Below, one piece after another: positions 1-8,090 of a DNA stretch of 28,956 nucleotides. The stretch's first letter is position 1, and every line of letters begins with the position of its first letter. Origin of the DNA: Dehalococcoidia bacterium. Lineage in GTDB: Bacteria; Chloroflexota; Dehalococcoidia; UBA2979. The position numbers and the translations under genes are program-made. Below the pieces are notes generated by a model that was not told where the DNA came from, ran no database searches, and saw nothing but the letters and a program-made list of their open reading frames with translations. The stretch spans positions 1 to 28,956 of the forward strand of contig SCTU01000097.1 of the NCBI GenBank assembly GCA_004297315.1, read 5' to 3'.

Positions 1-243
1 GCGAAGGAGTGGGGAAAGGACGGCATCCGCGTGAACTGCATCGCGCCCGGCCTGATCCGCACCGAATTCTCGCGAGCGCTCTGGGACCCTCAGATGGGCG
101 CGCGCGGCGGCAACGAAGGCGCGCCGCTCGCGCGGATCGGGGAACCGAATGAGGTTGCCGGGGCAGCCGTCTACCTCGCGAGCGCGGCCTCCTCGTTCAC
201 CACAGGCGAAACGATTGCCGTGGACGGCGGCTCCCTCGCCTGA
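1..243 (+). CDS. SDR family oxidoreductase, C-terminal part (5' end outside window)
   Basis: The reading frame is open from base 1 to a TGA at 241-243 and gives the last 80 residues of a classical short-chain dehydrogenase/reductase. Visible family marks are the strand-6 segment IRVNCIAPGLIRTEF, the helix region around RIGEPNEVAGAAVYLAS and the C-terminal TGETIAVDGGS, typical of FabG-like enzymes. The Rossmann glycine motif and the catalytic Ser-Tyr-Lys lie upstream of the window, so substrate and cofactor cannot be judged. SDRs of this type usually oxidise or reduce a hydroxy/keto group with NAD(P)H in the cytoplasm. It lies 74 nt before the serine hydrolase on the same strand. Confidence 0.9.
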   Translation, partial: AKEWGKDGIRVNCIAPGLIRTEFSRALWDPQMGARGGNEGAPLARIGEPNEVAGAAVYLASAASSFTTGETIAVDGGSLA

Positions 244-263
244 GGCGGGATGCACGGGCTGCT

Positions 264-269
264 TATCAT
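264..269 (+). promoter_or_regulatory. -10-like TATCAT upstream of serine hydrolase
   Basis: The hexamer TATCAT sits in an AT-rich island of an otherwise GC-rich gap, 48 nt before the ATG at 318. The 9-mer CTTATCATC overlaps a similar string before the CoA-transferase operon (4404-4409). No recognisable -35 box lies 16-18 nt upstream, so this is only a candidate. Confidence 0.25.
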
Positions 270-317
270 CGGTGCGTCATCTGAGTACCGCGCCGCGCGC
301 ACGAAAGCGAGCCTTCC

Positions 318-1466
318 ATGATCGAGCAGCAGTTCATCGCCCCAGCGGCGGCCATCGGCCTGGACGAGCAGCGGCTGCAGGCGCTGTACGACTACGTGGA
401 AGGCGAGGTGCGCGCGGGGTTGCCGAGCGCACAGGTGGCGGTTGGCCGCCACGGCCGAGTCGCGGGCGTCCGCACGTTCGGGACGGTGCCACGCGGCGGC
501 GTGCGCGGGCCGGCGACGGACGACACGCTCTACTGCATCTTCTCCTCCGTGAAGGGCGTCGTCGCGACCGCGATGTGGGCGTTGATCGAGGACGGCCTGC
601 TGCGTCTTGATGAGCGCGTCGCCTCGATCATCCCGGAGTTCGCGGGACTCGATAAGGACGAGATCACGGTCGAGCAGGTGATGCTGCATATCGCCGGTTT
701 CCCCACCGCCCCGATGCACCCTCGACTTTGGGAGGACCGGGCGGGTCGCCTGGAGCGGATGAAGGGGTGGCGGCTCAACTGGGAGCCGGGGAGCCGCTTC
801 GAGTACCACGCCACCTCCGCGCACTGGGTGCTCGTCGAGGTGATCACGCGCAAGGCGGGGCTCGACTTCCGCGACTACATCCGGCAGCGGATCACGCAGC
901 CGATGGGCGTCCCGGAACTTTTCGTCGGCCTGCCCGACGGGATGCACGCGCGTGCGGCGGACATCGAGTACCTGATACCGAATGACCCCACAGAGGAGAT
1001 GTCCGAGGCGCAGAACCCGGACAGCATCGTCCACTTCAACCTGCCGTCGCAGCGGCGGTCGGGTTGTCCAGGTGCAGGAGGCTTTGCGGGCGCCGCGGAC
1101 ATCGCGCTGTTCTACCAGCGGCTCGTTTCGCCTCAGGACTCCGGTGCCTACGCCGTGCTCCGGCCCGAAACGATCGCCATGGCGACGAAGGTGCGCACGC
1201 AAGAGCATCATCGCGACGCGTCGGGGCTGCCAGTGAACCGTGCGCTGAGCATGGTCGTCGCCGGCGACCACCCGGTCGAACGCGGTTTTGGCGCATTCGC
1301 CTCGCCTCGGGCCTTCGGGCACGGCGGCGCGGGCGGGCAAATCGCCTGGGGGGACCCGGAGACGGGGCTTTCGGTCGGCTTCGTGACGAACGGCTTCGTG
1401 GACGCCGACCACACATCCGAGCGGAGCACGACGATCTCGACGCTCGCTGCCAAGTGCCTTGTCTAG
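318..1466 (+). CDS. Serine hydrolase of the class C beta-lactamase / esterase family
   Basis: This 382-residue protein has the penicillin-binding-protein fold. The SxxK motif is S76-S-V-K79 (in CIFSSVKG), giving the nucleophile and general base. The second motif is Y163 in EYHATSAHW, where many beta-lactamases have YxN. The third is the C-terminal HGGAGG segment in FGHGGAGGQ. The length fits the EstB/LACTB-like esterase group rather than true AmpC. No signal peptide is seen, so it probably acts in the cytoplasm on esters or amides; the substrate is unknown. The ATG at 318 has no strong Shine-Dalgarno sequence. Its stop is 22 nt from the stop of the convergent alpha/beta hydrolase. Confidence 0.88.
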   Translation: MIEQQFIAPAAAIGLDEQRLQALYDYVEGEVRAGLPSAQVAVGRHGRVAGVRTFGTVPRGGVRGPATDDTLYCIFSSVKGVVATAMWALIEDGLLRLDERVASIIPEFAGLDKDEITVEQVMLHIAGFPTAPMHPRLWEDRAGRLERMKGWRLNWEPGSRFEYHATSAHWVLVEVITRKAGLDFRDYIRQRITQPMGVPELFVGLPDGMHARAADIEYLIPNDPTEEMSEAQNPDSIVHFNLPSQRRSGCPGAGGFAGAADIALFYQRLVSPQDSGAYAVLRPETIAMATKVRTQEHHRDASGLPVNRALSMVVAGDHPVERGFGAFASPRAFGHGGAGGQIAWGDPETGLSVGFVTNGFVDADHTSERSTTISTLAAKCLV

Positions 1467-1488
1467 CGACGCGGCGTCGAGGGCTCGA

Positions 1489-2280
1489 TCAGCCGCCGAT
1501 CGGGTGGCGGGCGAAGAAGGCGCGGAGCGCCTGGTTGAATGCCTCGGGCTGGTCGAGGTTCACGCCGTGGCCGGCGTCCACCTCGACGGTCGTGAGGTTC
1601 GGGATCGTGGCCTCCGCGTAGCGTCGGTTTTCCTCGAACGCCTTCTCGAACCGCCCGACGACCATGAGCGTGGGGACCGTGATCGCGCCGAGCTCGTGGC
1701 GGACGGAGCCGCGTGAGACGGTGCCGAGTCCGGTGCGGGCGAGGCCGAGCGGCGAATGCAGCGCGACATCCGAGCGCAGCGCTTCGCGCACGTCCTCCGG
1801 CAGCCGCCGGTTGTTCGCGGGATTGACGCGCGCGCCCTCGATCGCTGAGCGGTCGTTGGGGTCGAGCTTCGCGAGCGCCTCCTCCATCGCCTTCCGCCGT
1901 CCCTCCGCCCAGGAGGGGTCGCTGAACGCGGTCGCCGAGTTCGTGAACGCCTGCGCGGCGATCCGCTCCGGGACGCGGAGCCCGTAGCGGAGCGTGAGCG
2001 CCGCGCCGAGCGACTGGCCGCAGGTGTACCAGCGCTCCGCGCCGAGCGATTCGCGGATGCGCTCGAACTCCTCCACGTACCAGTCGGGATGATAGGCCTC
2101 GATCGGCTCGGGGCTGGGCGAGCGGCCGTGGCCGAGCAGTTCGACGACGACCGGAGTTGTGAACGACCGCAAACCGGGCAGGTTGCGGATCCAGTGCGAG
2201 CGTCCGGAATAAATCCCGTGGACCAGCAACAGCGGTGGCCCCTGACCCTCGTGGACTTCGACGTGCAGCGTCAGCGACAT
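1489..2280 (-). CDS. Alpha/beta hydrolase
   Basis: A 263-residue alpha/beta-hydrolase fold protein. The oxyanion-hole motif is LLLVHGIYSG near residue 20, the nucleophile elbow is CGQSLGA with S90, and the catalytic histidine is in DAGHGVNLDQPEAF near the C terminus. The usual acidic residue after strand 6 falls in VVGRFEKAF, where glutamate may replace the common aspartate. The family includes esterases, C-C hydrolases (MhpC/BphD type) and haloperoxidase-like enzymes; the sequence does not decide between them, though a C-C hydrolase would suit the surrounding catabolic genes. GGAG lies 6 nt before the ATG at 2280. It is transcribed alone, divergently from DinB. Confidence 0.9.
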   Translation of the reverse strand: MSLTLHVEVHEGQGPPLLLVHGIYSGRSHWIRNLPGLRSFTTPVVVELLGHGRSPSPEPIEAYHPDWYVEEFERIRESLGAERWYTCGQSLGAALTLRYGLRVPERIAAQAFTNSATAFSDPSWAEGRRKAMEEALAKLDPNDRSAIEGARVNPANNRRLPEDVREALRSDVALHSPLGLARTGLGTVSRGSVRHELGAITVPTLMVVGRFEKAFEENRRYAEATIPNLTTVEVDAGHGVNLDQPEAFNQALRAFFARHPIGG

Positions 2281-2422
2281 CGCGTGCTCCAGGCCCCAGC
2301 GGTGCGCATGGTAGCGGCGCCGAGGGGCGGACTGTCACGATTACGATTGTGGTACATTCCGCCAACCGCTGCGCGGAGATGTCCCACCCGAGACTCCAGC
2401 GCAGCCCGGCGTGGAGGCGCAG

Positions 2423-2947
2423 ATGACCTACACCATCCAGCAGTACCAGATCGATTTCGCAGAAGAATCAATCCGCCAGGTCGCGGCCGGGATCTCCGGT
2501 CTGACCGAGGACGAACTGCACTTCCGGCTGCACCCCACGTCCAACTCGATTGGCTGGGATGCGTGGCACATCTTCCGCACCGTCGACAACCTCGTGCACT
2601 TCGTCTTCGAGCGCGAGCAGCCGGTGTGGTTGCAGCAGGGGCTGGACGTGAAGTGGAACCTGCCGCGTGTCGGCCAGGGCACGAGCATGCCGCCTGAGGA
2701 GGCGTGGGCGATGCGCTTCCCGCCAGGCGATCAACTCGCGCAGTACGGCCTGGACGCGTGGGAGGCGGTGAAGCCGCGGATCGCGGCGATGGATGACGAG
2801 TACCTGCAGGTGGTGCACCGCGTCTATCCGTGGGGCGACCGGACGCGGCTCTTCATCCTCGGCAAGATCGTGTCACACAGTGCGAAGCACCTCGGGTACA
2901 TTGCCGGCGCCATCGGGGTGCTCGGCAAGCAGGGCCCGAGCTTTTGA
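2423..2947 (+). CDS. DinB family protein
   Basis: This 174-residue protein matches the DinB/YfiT four-helix bundle. The three metal-binding histidines typical of the fold are placed as expected: H49 (in GWDAWHIFRT) and H152 and H156 (in SHSAKHLGY). Members are metal-dependent enzymes, often thiol transferases acting with bacillithiol, mycothiol or glutathione, or proteins of unknown role. The ATG at 2423 was preferred over the in-frame GTG at 2411 because the GTG lies at the edge of the GGAGG (2413-2417) that is correctly spaced for the ATG. It is followed after 23 nt by crotonase 1, so the two are probably co-transcribed. Confidence 0.88.
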   Translation: MTYTIQQYQIDFAEESIRQVAAGISGLTEDELHFRLHPTSNSIGWDAWHIFRTVDNLVHFVFEREQPVWLQQGLDVKWNLPRVGQGTSMPPEEAWAMRFPPGDQLAQYGLDAWEAVKPRIAAMDDEYLQVVHRVYPWGDRTRLFILGKIVSHSAKHLGYIAGAIGVLGKQGPSF

Positions 2948-2970
2948 CGGCCGTCGCGAGGAGGCCCAAG

Positions 2971-3807
2971 ATGCAGACTGGAGATTGCAGCGGGTTCACG
3001 GTCGAAATGCGCGACCGAGGGATCGCGCTCATCACGTTCAACGAGCCAGAGCGGCTGAACGGGATGACGCAGGCTATGAAGCGCGACCTCGTCGAGGTCG
3101 TCACGCAGGCACAGATGGACGACGACGTGCGCGTGGTGGTGTTCACCGGCACCGGGCGCGCGTTCTCCGCCGGCGACGACATGACCGGTGGCTATGGCGA
3201 CACCAAGCGAGTCCCGAAGACCGTGCCAGACCTTCCGCGCGGGCATAGCACGGCGCTGGGGACGTACGACGCCCTCCGCGTCCTGTCGCAGTCGGTCAAC
3301 GTCGCGGTGCGCAACCTGGACAAGGTGACGATCGCGGCGGTGAACGGCTACGCGATCCAGACCGGCCTCTCGCTCGCCCTTGCGTGTGACTTCCGCGTCG
3401 CCGCCGAGGGTGCGCGGCTGGGCAGCGCGACGCTGCGCTTCGGCCTCCTACCGGACGAGGGCGGGCACTACCTGCTCGTCCAGATGCTCGGCCTGGGCCG
3501 CGCGCTCGACTTCCTGCTCCGCAAGCGCATCGTGACTGCGGAGGAAGCGCTCGACCTCGGACTGGTGCACGAGGTCGTTCCAGACGCGCAATTGCTCGAC
3601 CGCGCGCTCGCGATGGCGAACGAGTTCTCGAACGGGCCGCAGGTGGCGACGCGGCTGCTGAAGCGCTCGATCTACATCGCGGCGCAGACTTCCTTCGAGC
3701 ACGCGCTGGACGACATCGCGACGAAAACGGCGATCAGCGACCACCACCCCGACGCCCGCGAGGGCGGCAACGCCTTCCGGGAGAAGCGTCAGGCGAAGTT
3801 CGAGTAG
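2971..3807 (+). CDS. Crotonase / enoyl-CoA hydratase-isomerase family protein (1)
   Basis: A 278-residue crotonase with the first oxyanion-hole segment GRAFSAGDD (residues 63-70) and the second at GYAIQTGLSLALACD (126-140). By alignment from memory with rat enoyl-CoA hydratase, the Glu144 position is T154 and the Glu164 position is D180. The motif PDEGG (161-165) places an acidic residue where PaaG-like isomerases have one. Hydration by the classic two-glutamate mechanism is therefore unlikely; an isomerase or another acyl-CoA reaction is more plausible. An upstream open extension to 2830 was rejected because the ATG at 2971 has a GAGGAGG-type site and the extension overlaps DinB. Its stop is 22 nt from that of the convergent thioredoxin-fold gene. 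Confidence 0.9.
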   Translation: MQTGDCSGFTVEMRDRGIALITFNEPERLNGMTQAMKRDLVEVVTQAQMDDDVRVVVFTGTGRAFSAGDDMTGGYGDTKRVPKTVPDLPRGHSTALGTYDALRVLSQSVNVAVRNLDKVTIAAVNGYAIQTGLSLALACDFRVAAEGARLGSATLRFGLLPDEGGHYLLVQMLGLGRALDFLLRKRIVTAEEALDLGLVHEVVPDAQLLDRALAMANEFSNGPQVATRLLKRSIYIAAQTSFEHALDDIATKTAISDHHPDAREGGNAFREKRQAKFE

Positions 3808-3829
3808 CGCGGCCTCACGCCGTCCGGCG

Positions 3830-4333
3830 CTAGTGGTGGATGGTGCAGCCGGGGCGGAAGTCGCCCGCCTCCGGGCCGAGTTCGATCGCCGCGACGCCGA
3901 GCTCCGCCGCGAGCCGCGCCAGCATCGCATTCCACGATGCGCGGTCGAACGCGTCGTGACTTGCGATCACGCGGCCGTCCGTCCCGATGAGGACATGGGT
4001 CGGCGTCGAGACGAGGCGATAGGCCTCGACGCTGCGGCCGTCGTCGAAGAGCACGGGGAACGAGACGCCTGATTTCTCCCAGAACTGCGCCGCGTCGCGC
4101 TGGGCGTCGAGTGATACCGCCCAGAGGTTGAAGCGCTCCCCCGCGTAGGCCTCGGCCGCCGCATCCCAGGCCAGGAAACTGCCCTGGCAGGCCTGGCAGT
4201 CCAGCTGGAAGAATGTGAGCAGCACCGGCCCGCTCCGGAGTGCCTCCGCGAGCACATATCGACCGCCGTCCGCCCCGCCGAGGTCGAAGTCGGGCGCCTG
4301 TTCGCCGGGCCCCAGGATGGTCTGCAGATTCAT
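3830..4333 (-). CDS. Thioredoxin-fold peroxiredoxin-like protein (AhpC/TSA-Redoxin type)
   Basis: A 167-residue protein with a redoxin fold. The N-terminal stretch APDFDLGGADGG is typical of the AhpC/TSA family, and C46-Q-A-C49 forms a CxxC motif at the start of helix 1 (in FFQLDCQACQG). The cis-proline loop is near VSTPTHVLIG. A CxxC here suggests a TlpA/BCP-like thiol oxidoreductase rather than a 2-Cys AhpC. A further cysteine sits near the C terminus (PGCTIHH). No signal peptide or lipobox is seen, so it is probably cytoplasmic. AGGAAG precedes the ATG at 4333. The gene is alone, divergent from the CoA-transferase operon. Confidence 0.87.
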   Translation of the reverse strand: MNLQTILGPGEQAPDFDLGGADGGRYVLAEALRSGPVLLTFFQLDCQACQGSFLAWDAAAEAYAGERFNLWAVSLDAQRDAAQFWEKSGVSFPVLFDDGRSVEAYRLVSTPTHVLIGTDGRVIASHDAFDRASWNAMLARLAAELGVAAIELGPEAGDFRPGCTIHH

Positions 4334-4403
4334 CCGGCGCTTCCTTTCAAATGAAGTGCCCGAGTCTCCCGGACTGGTGCGGAATGACCCTATGCGTCGC
4401 GGT

Positions 4404-4409
4404 TATCAT
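4404..4409 (+). promoter_or_regulatory. -10-like TATCAT upstream of the CoA-transferase operon
   Basis: TATCAT (in GGTTATCATCC) lies 65 nt before the ATG at 4475 inside the 141-nt divergent gap. It matches the candidate at 264-269. No clear -35 box is seen. Confidence 0.3.
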
Positions 4410-4474
4410 CCTCACGTGCTGAATCCTGGGCGATTCATAGCACAGGCCGGAGACCGGCCGGAGGAGGTGCAGCG

Positions 4475-5341
4475 ATGCGGACCAAGTTAGTCAGCCTCGA
4501 AGCCGCCGCGAAGATTGTCCGCGACGACTCAAAGGTCGTGATGAGTTCGGGCTTTGCCTTCTCACCGATGGCGATGCTCCGCGAGATCGCCCGGCAGGGG
4601 CCGAAGAACCTCCACGAGGTCGGTGTAGTCGGTGGGTCGATCAACCTCGACTTCCTCATCGGATCGGGGCAGGTCTCCGTGCTGGAGTGCTGCGGGTTCG
4701 GCTTCGAGCCGTTCCAGAACGTGGCGCCGAACTTCGACCGCCGGCTGAAGACGAGCAGCCTCTACTCGCTCGATAACACCTGAGGCATCCTCTATTCAAT
4801 GGTCCAGGCTGGATCAATGGGCGTCCCTTACATCCCAGTCCGCGGTCTTGCCGGCACCGACGTGTTCGCGCGCCGCACCGACATGATGATCGTCCACAAC
4901 CCGTTCGACCCGGACGAGAAGACCGTGGTCGCAATGGCGATCAACCCCGACGTGGCGATCTGCCACGCGATCAAGGCCGACCGGTGGGGCAACGCGATCT
5001 TCCGTCGCGGCGGTGACGAACTACTCATTTCGCAGGCTTCGGCGAAGGTGATCATTACCGCCGAAGAGATCGTCGACCAGGTCACGGAGGACGACCCGGA
5101 CGGCGTCTTCATCTCCTCGCTCAACGTCACCGCCGTGGTGCACACGCCATACGGCGCGCACCCGACGGCCGTCACGGGCAAGTATGAGATGGACGGAGAG
5201 CACATCAAGGAATACCTCGCGGCGTCGCGCAGCGACGAGGCGTTCCAGGCATACCTGGAGAAGTACGTGATCGGCAAGACCGAAGCCGAGTACCAGGCAC
5301 TGGTCGGCATCACCGCGCCCGTGGCCGGTGACGGCGCATGA
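4475..5341 (+). CDS. Class I CoA-transferase subunit A (GctA/IpdA-like), interrupted by an in-frame UGA
   Basis: Two stretches in the same frame (102 residues, then 186) form one protein if the TGA at 4781-4783 (codon 103) is read through. The first part has the CoA-transferase family I start (SSGFAFSPMAMLREIARQG) and the LIGSGQV and VAPNFDRR segments. The second continues without a break of homology through GSMGVPYIPVRGLAGTD to the C terminus. The likely role is half of a heterodimer resembling glutaconate CoA-transferase or the steroid-ring enzyme IpdAB. GGAGGAGG precedes the ATG at 4475. The ATG at 4799 has no Shine-Dalgarno site, so independent restart looks weak. The stop overlaps the subunit B start as ATGA (5338-5341). 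Nonsense mutation, base-call error or selenocysteine are all possible. Confidence 0.8.
4781..4815 (+). other. In-frame UGA codon followed by a SECIS-compatible hairpin
   Basis: The TGA at 4781-4783 is followed by the inverted repeat GGTCCA (4801-4806), loop GGC (4807-4809), TGGATC (4810-4815): six pairs including one G-U. The apical loop starts 23 nt after the UGA and begins with G. This falls within the loose published bacterial SECIS rules (short loop with an early G, stem of at least 4 bp, 16-37 nt from UGA). Short hairpins are common in GC-rich coding DNA, so it may be chance. Confidence 0.35.
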
Positions 5342-6081
5342 GCGAGCCGGCCCGGTACAACCAGGACGAACTGCTGGCCGTCCTGATGTCGCGGCATATA
5401 GACGACTTCGAGACGGTCGCCTGCGGCGCGATCTCGATGCTGCCGGCCTCCGCGATCCTGCTCGCGGAGGCCACGCACGCGCCGAACATCGACGTCATCA
5501 TCCGCGGCTCGGAGGTCTATGGTGCCGGCGTGGGGCGCGACATGCACTTCATCGCGCAGCGCGGCAAGCTGGACATGTTCTTTCTGAGCGGGGTGCAGTT
5601 CGACGGCGAGGGGAACCTGAACCTCCACGTCATCGGCGACCCGGACGCGCCAGACCGCCGGTTCCCCGGCGGCTACGGTTCCGGGTTGCTCGCCTACACC
5701 GCGAAGAAGTTGATGCTCTTCCGCACCGAGCATTCGAAGCGCACCTTCGTGCCGAAAGTCGACTTCGTCTCCGCGGCGCTGAAGACCGACCCCACGGTCA
5801 CGCGCATGAAGCAGAAGGTCTGGCTCTTCACGCCGAAGGCGATCCTGCGCTGGGACGATGGGCTCCAGCGTTACGCGCTGCTCTCGTACCACCGCGGCAC
5901 GACCCCGGCGCAGGTGCAGGCCGCGACGGACTTCGAGTTGCTGATCCCCGCGGACGTCGTCGAGACGCCCGAACCCACCGACGAGGAACTGCAGACGCTG
6001 CGCACCACGGTGAAAGAGCGTCTGATCGAGACCGGCACGTACGCGCAGTGGGCCGAGACTGCGTTCCTGCCCGCTGAGTAG
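5338..6081 (+). CDS. Class I CoA-transferase subunit B (GctB/IpdB-like)
   Basis: A 247-residue partner of the preceding subunit. The segments LAEATHAPNIDVI, SEVYGAG, the GVQFDGEGNLNL turn and the glycine loop RFPGGYGSG follow the beta-subunit pattern of glutaconate CoA-transferase and of IpdB, which with IpdA hydrolyses a ring C-C bond in steroid degradation. In true transferases a glutamate carries the CoA thioester. The only nearby candidate here is the E of GSEVYGAG, so transferase versus C-C hydrolase is undecided. Start and upstream stop overlap as ATGA, so translation is coupled to subunit A, and readthrough or failure at the UGA would affect this gene too. Confidence 0.88.
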   Translation: MSEPARYNQDELLAVLMSRHIDDFETVACGAISMLPASAILLAEATHAPNIDVIIRGSEVYGAGVGRDMHFIAQRGKLDMFFLSGVQFDGEGNLNLHVIGDPDAPDRRFPGGYGSGLLAYTAKKLMLFRTEHSKRTFVPKVDFVSAALKTDPTVTRMKQKVWLFTPKAILRWDDGLQRYALLSYHRGTTPAQVQAATDFELLIPADVVETPEPTDEELQTLRTTVKERLIETGTYAQWAETAFLPAE

Positions 6082-6167
6082 CCGCCGCCACCCGGCGCGA
6101 CAACTTCCGTAATATGCTCCCTCGCGCAGCCGAGGGCTCAGCCCTCACGCTCGGAGGGGTGGCACAA

Positions 6168-7475
6168 GTGGACCAGGCAGGGGGCGGGCCGAAGGGCCCG
6201 CTGACGGGCATCCGCGTCATCGAGTTCTCGCAGGTCGTGGCGGGGCCCTCGTGCGGCCGCGTCCTCGCGGAACTTGGCGCCGACGTGATCAAGGTCGAGC
6301 CCCCGGAGGGCGAGCCCTACCGGAACACCGGCACGGTGGTCCCAAACGAAGGCAAGCGGTTCCAGTCGCTCAACCTCGGCAAGCGCAGCATCGTGATCGA
6401 CCTGAGCAAGCCCGAGGGGCAGGCGGTCGTCCAGCGGATCGCGAAGACCGCGGACGTGCTGCTCATCAACTACCGGCACGGCGTGGCGGACCGCCTCGGC
6501 ATTGGCTACGAGACGCTCTCGAATCTCAACCCGCGGCTGATCTACTGCCGGATCACCGGCTTCGGAGTGCGCAGCGCCGCGGCGACATTGCCCGCAACCG
6601 ACCCGATGATGCAGGCGTACTCGGGCCTGATGGTGGCCGGCAGCAAGGTGGACGAGGACGGACTGCCGGAGGGTGTCTCGGCGACGGCGATCGCCGACTA
6701 CACCGCGGGCTTCGGCTCAGCCATCGCGATCTGCGCGGCGCTGTACGCGCGGCACGAGACCGGCCGCGGCCAGTTGATCAACTCCTCGCTGCTGCGGGCG
6801 GCGCTCACGGTGCAGGACACCAACGTGATGCGCGAGCCGGTCTACGACGCGACGCAGCGCGACCCGATGGTGGAGGCGCTGGACGCGATCCGCGCGCGAG
6901 GCGGCACGTACCGGGAGATGATCGACACGCGCCAGGGCATGCGCTCGCGCACGATGTCGCTCCGCTTCTACTCGGGTGCGTACCAGGCCTCGGACGGCGT
7001 GGTCATGCTGGGGGCGCTCACGCCCAACTCGCGTGCGGCCGCGCGGCGTGTCCTCGGCGTCAAGGACGACCCCACCGAAGGCCCGGTCGAAGACGCCTCG
7101 GCCGCGGAGCACGTGGCGGCGCTGCACCGGCTCCACAAGTACATCGCCGACACGATCCGCAGCAACACCGTCCGCCACTGGGTGGACGCGTTGCAGGAGG
7201 GCGGGTGTCCCGCGGCGCCGGTGAACTTCCCGGAGACGATGTCCGAGGACCCGATCGTGCTGGCCGAGGGCCTGATGGTGGACGTCGTGAACGAGACGAC
7301 CGGCCCGCAGCGTGTGGTCGCGCCGCTGTTCGAGATGTCCGACACGCCGACCGCGGTGCACCGCGCCTCGCCGCCGCTGGGAGGCCACACGCGGGACGTG
7401 CTGTTGAGCAGCGGGTTCTCCGAGCAGGAAATAGCCGCATTGCTGGCGAAGGGCACGGTCAACGCCCGCTTCTAG
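6168..7475 (+). CDS. CaiB/BaiF class III CoA-transferase (1)
   Basis: A 435-residue class III CoA-transferase, which moves CoA between carboxylic acids in the cytoplasm. The N-terminal GIRVIEFSQVVAGP and LGADVIKVEPPEGEP are diagnostic. D177 in IADYTAG matches the catalytic aspartate (Asp169 of formyl-CoA transferase). A segment with GGTYREMIDTRQ, between the Asp domain and the C-terminal half, is shared with the second CaiB/BaiF protein at 8939-10210, so the two are paralogues. The GTG at 6168 is preferred: GGAGGGG (6153-6159) lies 8 nt before it, while the upstream ATG at 6114 has no site and lies within an AT-rich TAATAT that may be a -10 element. It is probably co-transcribed with the CMD-like gene 30 nt downstream. 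Confidence 0.92.
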   Translation: MDQAGGGPKGPLTGIRVIEFSQVVAGPSCGRVLAELGADVIKVEPPEGEPYRNTGTVVPNEGKRFQSLNLGKRSIVIDLSKPEGQAVVQRIAKTADVLLINYRHGVADRLGIGYETLSNLNPRLIYCRITGFGVRSAAATLPATDPMMQAYSGLMVAGSKVDEDGLPEGVSATAIADYTAGFGSAIAICAALYARHETGRGQLINSSLLRAALTVQDTNVMREPVYDATQRDPMVEALDAIRARGGTYREMIDTRQGMRSRTMSLRFYSGAYQASDGVVMLGALTPNSRAAARRVLGVKDDPTEGPVEDASAAEHVAALHRLHKYIADTIRSNTVRHWVDALQEGGCPAAPVNFPETMSEDPIVLAEGLMVDVVNETTGPQRVVAPLFEMSDTPTAVHRASPPLGGHTRDVLLSSGFSEQEIAALLAKGTVNARF

Positions 7476-7505
7476 TCCGCCGGTGCGGTGGTGATGGGAG
7501 GCTGT

Positions 7506-8075
7506 ATGAGCCGTCTGGGCCCGCTGAACCCCGAGACGATGGATGACGTGCTCCGCGCGGAGTACGAGAGCCTGGTGAGGAACCGTGGCGTGCCCGTGGA
7601 CGGCATGTTCGGAGGGCCGTTCGACGCGTGGATCCGCAGCCCCGAGCTCTGCCACAAGATGCGCGAGTTTGGCGGGATGTTGTGGGAGCGCACCTCGCTC
7701 GACCGCGGCATCGTGGAGCTCGCGATCGCGATCACGGCGGAGTTCTGGGACGCAAACGTGGAGTGGAGCCACGCGGAGACCGCGGTCAAGTTCGGGATCG
7801 ACCGCGCCGTGCTGGACGAGGTGCAGGCCGGCCGCCGCCCGTCCTCGCCACGCGAGGAGATTGGCCTGGTGTATGACCTCGCGAAGGCGTTCCTGCGCAA
7901 CAGGTCGCTCTCCGAGGCGCTGTACCAGCGGGCGCTGGCCATGATCGGCGAGCGCGGCCTGGTCGAGGTCGCCGAGATCGTCGGCTTCTACACGATGGTC
8001 TCGTTCACCACGCGTGCGTTCGACATCGAACCGCCCGAGGAGCGGCGACCGTTTCCCCGTCCGGCGGAGGTCTAA
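7506..8075 (+). CDS. Carboxymuconolactone decarboxylase (CMD)-like protein
   Basis: This 189-residue all-helical protein resembles the CMD family in its central region (RGIVELAIAITAEFWDANVEWSHAE), where the glutamate and the ExxHxE-like H-A-E segment align with gamma-CMD enzymes. It lacks the CxxC of AhpD, so a peroxidase role is unlikely. Relatives act in protocatechuate breakdown, but many stand-alone members in acyl-CoA clusters have no known function. The ATG at 7506 follows GGGAGG with a 4-nt spacer; the GTG at 7488 upstream is in frame but has no site. It is the last gene of the plus-strand operon and converges on crotonase 2 with 15 nt between stops. Confidence 0.82.
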   Translation: MSRLGPLNPETMDDVLRAEYESLVRNRGVPVDGMFGGPFDAWIRSPELCHKMREFGGMLWERTSLDRGIVELAIAITAEFWDANVEWSHAETAVKFGIDRAVLDEVQAGRRPSSPREEIGLVYDLAKAFLRNRSLSEALYQRALAMIGERGLVEVAEIVGFYTMVSFTTRAFDIEPPEERRPFPRPAEV

Positions 8076-8090
8076 CCACCAGGCCGCGCA

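Noticed and set aside
171..1412. Long arginine-rich minus-strand open frame (413 residues) opposite the serine hydrolase
   Set aside because: It is antisense to a gene with clear catalytic motifs, has the Arg/His/Pro bias of GC-rich shadow frames and shows no domain.
1471..1483. CGACGC-G-GCGTCG palindrome after the serine hydrolase
   Set aside because: One-base centre, no T tract, and similar GC palindromes are expected by chance in such DNA.
3817..3828. CGCCG-TC-CGGCG as intrinsic terminator after crotonase 1
   Set aside because: The 2-nt loop is too tight and there is no T tract; it was not listed as a feature.
4781..4783. Genetic code in which UGA is a sense codon
   Set aside because: Several genes here (for example DinB, the LutC-like gene and DUF1328) end in TGA at the expected place, and Trp is encoded by TGG.
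6251..7546. Plus-strand open frame of 431 residues in another frame of CaiB/BaiF 1
   Set aside because: Composition is Arg/Gly-rich with no family motif; the overlapping frame encodes a complete CoA-transferase.
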